Origin: Clostridia bacterium
GTDB lineage: Bacteria; Bacillota_A; Clostridia; UBA1212
Length of the DNA stretch: 5,221 nucleotides
Direction: 5' to 3'
Assembly: GCA_017464985.1 (NCBI GenBank)
Contig: JAFTXL010000146.1
Span: forward strand, 1 to 5,221
Below, piece after piece: positions 4,074 through 5,221 of the stretch (position 1 is the first letter of the stretch; each line of letters begins with the position of its first letter). The notes beneath the pieces are model-generated. The model saw nothing but the letters and a program-made list of their open reading frames with translations, did not search any database and had not been told where the DNA came from. The translations under genes were made by a program, and so were the position numbers.

Positions 4074-5221
4074 AGACCTTTTTTAAAGATTTTAAGAATT
4101 TTGCTTTAAATCCTAAATTTATTATTCCCCTTATTCTCTCCGTTGCATTAGGTTACGGCTATGTTCTGAACCATTTTGCTATAGGAATTGATGACCTCAC
4201 CAGGCCGAGATATATACAGGGTGAGCTCATTGCTCAGGGGCGTCTGAGCGGTACGCTTATAAGCTATCTCTTCGGATACACAGAATACCGTCCGTTTTGG
4301 GAGGATTTTGTTTCAATACTTTTTATAATCTTAGCTGCTTTTGTTGCGGCAATTTTCCTGAAGCGTATTACAAAAGACAGAGTTCACCCACACGTGTATA
4401 CTTTTTTTGCATGTTTTCTTGCAACTTATCCAATCATAAACGAAATTTTCCTCTACGCAGGGTCAGGGCTCAATATGGGTATCGGCTATGCGCTCACTTT
4501 TATCGCAGCCATTCTCATGGAGGATTTCTTTGAGAAAAAAAAATGGTATACAATTGCATTCTGCACTCTGATATTTATTTTTAACATTTCAATGTATGAA
4601 TCATTTGTTTTTGTATACAGCTGCTGCGTATGCGGTGTGCTCACAATTAAACAGCTGATGGCAGACGAAATCTTCCCACAAATTAATCAAACAAAAAATC
4701 AAAAATCACAAGAAAAACTCCCGTTAAAAAAAATAATTACACAAATCTTATGGTATATTTTACCCTTAATACTCGGTTTTGTTTTTGAATATATTATTTC
4801 TGCAGGAGTAAGAAGTTTTCTCAATCTGGAAACAAGCACAAATGCGGCATCCTATATTGTATTTCCGCCGAAAATCCGCGAAGTAATTACATTTTCCGTT
4901 TACCGTTATATATTTAACGGACTATGGTATCTTCCTATAACGATTCTTGTCATAAGCGGCATTGTTATGCTCATAATAACTGCCAGAAATTGCATAAGAT
5001 GTAAAACTCCCGTATATCTGCTTTATACTGCAGGTATGTTTCTTTCGGTACTTGCGCTGCCAATTTTACAAAGCGGCGAAATCAAATACAGAACTTCTCA
5101 AAGCCTTGTTATGTTTTGCATTTTTCCTCTTACATTGCTTTTACAAAAATGTTTATGCGGCAAAAGCAAAATAAAACAGTATACAACAATCGCGGTTTCG
5201 CTTCTTCTAATACTTGCTCAA
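4070..5221 (+). CDS. GtrII-like membrane glucosyltransferase (partial, C-terminus outside window)
   Basis: The frame is open from the ATG at 4070 to the window end, giving 384 residues. The start overlaps the upstream stop (ATGA). The N-terminus has a first membrane segment (17-35) followed by an outside loop with IGIDDLTRPRY (38-48) and QGRLSGTLISYLFG (56-69). The Asp-Asp pair (D41, D42) and the QGR element resemble the Glucos_trans_II (GtrII) family of GT-C enzymes. YPIINEIFLYAGSG (120-133) is also in keeping with that family. Further segments lie at about 80-98, 108-125, 133-150, 158-190, 224-245, 288-305, 316-332, 345-360 and 371-384. A polar Asn/Gln/Lys-rich loop (about 196-222) interrupts them. 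Family members move glucose from undecaprenyl-phosphate-glucose onto O-antigen or other surface glycans, usually with a GtrB synthase and a GtrA flippase. Neither partner is in view. Donor and acceptor here are inferred only by family. Confidence 0.78.
   Translation, partial: MKTFFKDFKNFALNPKFIIPLILSVALGYGYVLNHFAIGIDDLTRPRYIQGELIAQGRLSGTLISYLFGYTEYRPFWEDFVSILFIILAAFVAAIFLKRITKDRVHPHVYTFFACFLATYPIINEIFLYAGSGLNMGIGYALTFIAAILMEDFFEKKKWYTIAFCTLIFIFNISMYESFVFVYSCCVCGVLTIKQLMADEIFPQINQTKNQKSQEKLPLKKIITQILWYILPLILGFVFEYIISAGVRSFLNLETSTNAASYIVFPPKIREVITFSVYRYIFNGLWYLPITILVISGIVMLIITARNCIRCKTPVYLLYTAGMFLSVLALPILQSGEIKYRTSQSLVMFCIFPLTLLLQKCLCGKSKIKQYTTIAVSLLLILAQ

Noticed and set aside
4297..4533. A 78-codon plus-strand open frame in another frame within the GtrII-like gene
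   Set aside because: The longer frame from 4070 has continuous membrane segments and family motifs and is coupled to the upstream gene, so this one is a shadow.

Overview
The window looks like a chromosomal segment of a low-to-moderate GC Gram-positive bacterium, probably class Clostridia (Bacillota). The reasons are a YabO/RqcP-type S4 protein beside MazG, a lipoprotein that resembles a PrsA foldase, strong AGGAG-type ribosome binding sites and heavy use of ATA isoleucine codons. The assignment is by inspection only. No rRNA, tRNA, CRISPR array, insertion sequence or phage gene was seen.

Left part, minus strand (about 1-1784): a compact three-gene unit transcribed right to left. It runs mazG (nucleotide pyrophosphohydrolase, GTG start), rqcP (ribosome-associated quality control) and then a lipoprotein gene with a SurA/PrsA-like N-terminal region that leaves the window at base 1. 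Both gaps are 24 bases, so co-transcription is likely. The theme is housekeeping and quality control: nucleotide pool, stalled ribosomes and probably folding of exported proteins.

Middle (1785-2561): a 150-base divergent intergenic region holds a TATAAT box for mazG and an AT-rich candidate promoter for the rightward tadA gene, the tRNA adenosine deaminase that makes inosine at the wobble position. A 105-base gap follows, with a candidate promoter, a spaced inverted repeat and a strong ribosome binding site.

Right part, plus strand (2562-5221): two polytopic membrane proteins overlap by 4 bases (ATGA). The first resembles GT87-type GT-C glycosyltransferases. The second, cut by the window end, resembles GtrII-type glucosyltransferases. 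Together they suggest a locus that adds sugars to a surface polymer from lipid-linked donors on the outer face of the membrane; the acceptor is unknown.

I do not see a clearly new system. The points most worth a second look are the Asn at the TadA position equivalent to E. coli Asp108, the eroded C-terminal half of MazG, the coupled GT87-GtrII pair, and homopolymeric A tracts inside the GtrII-like gene.
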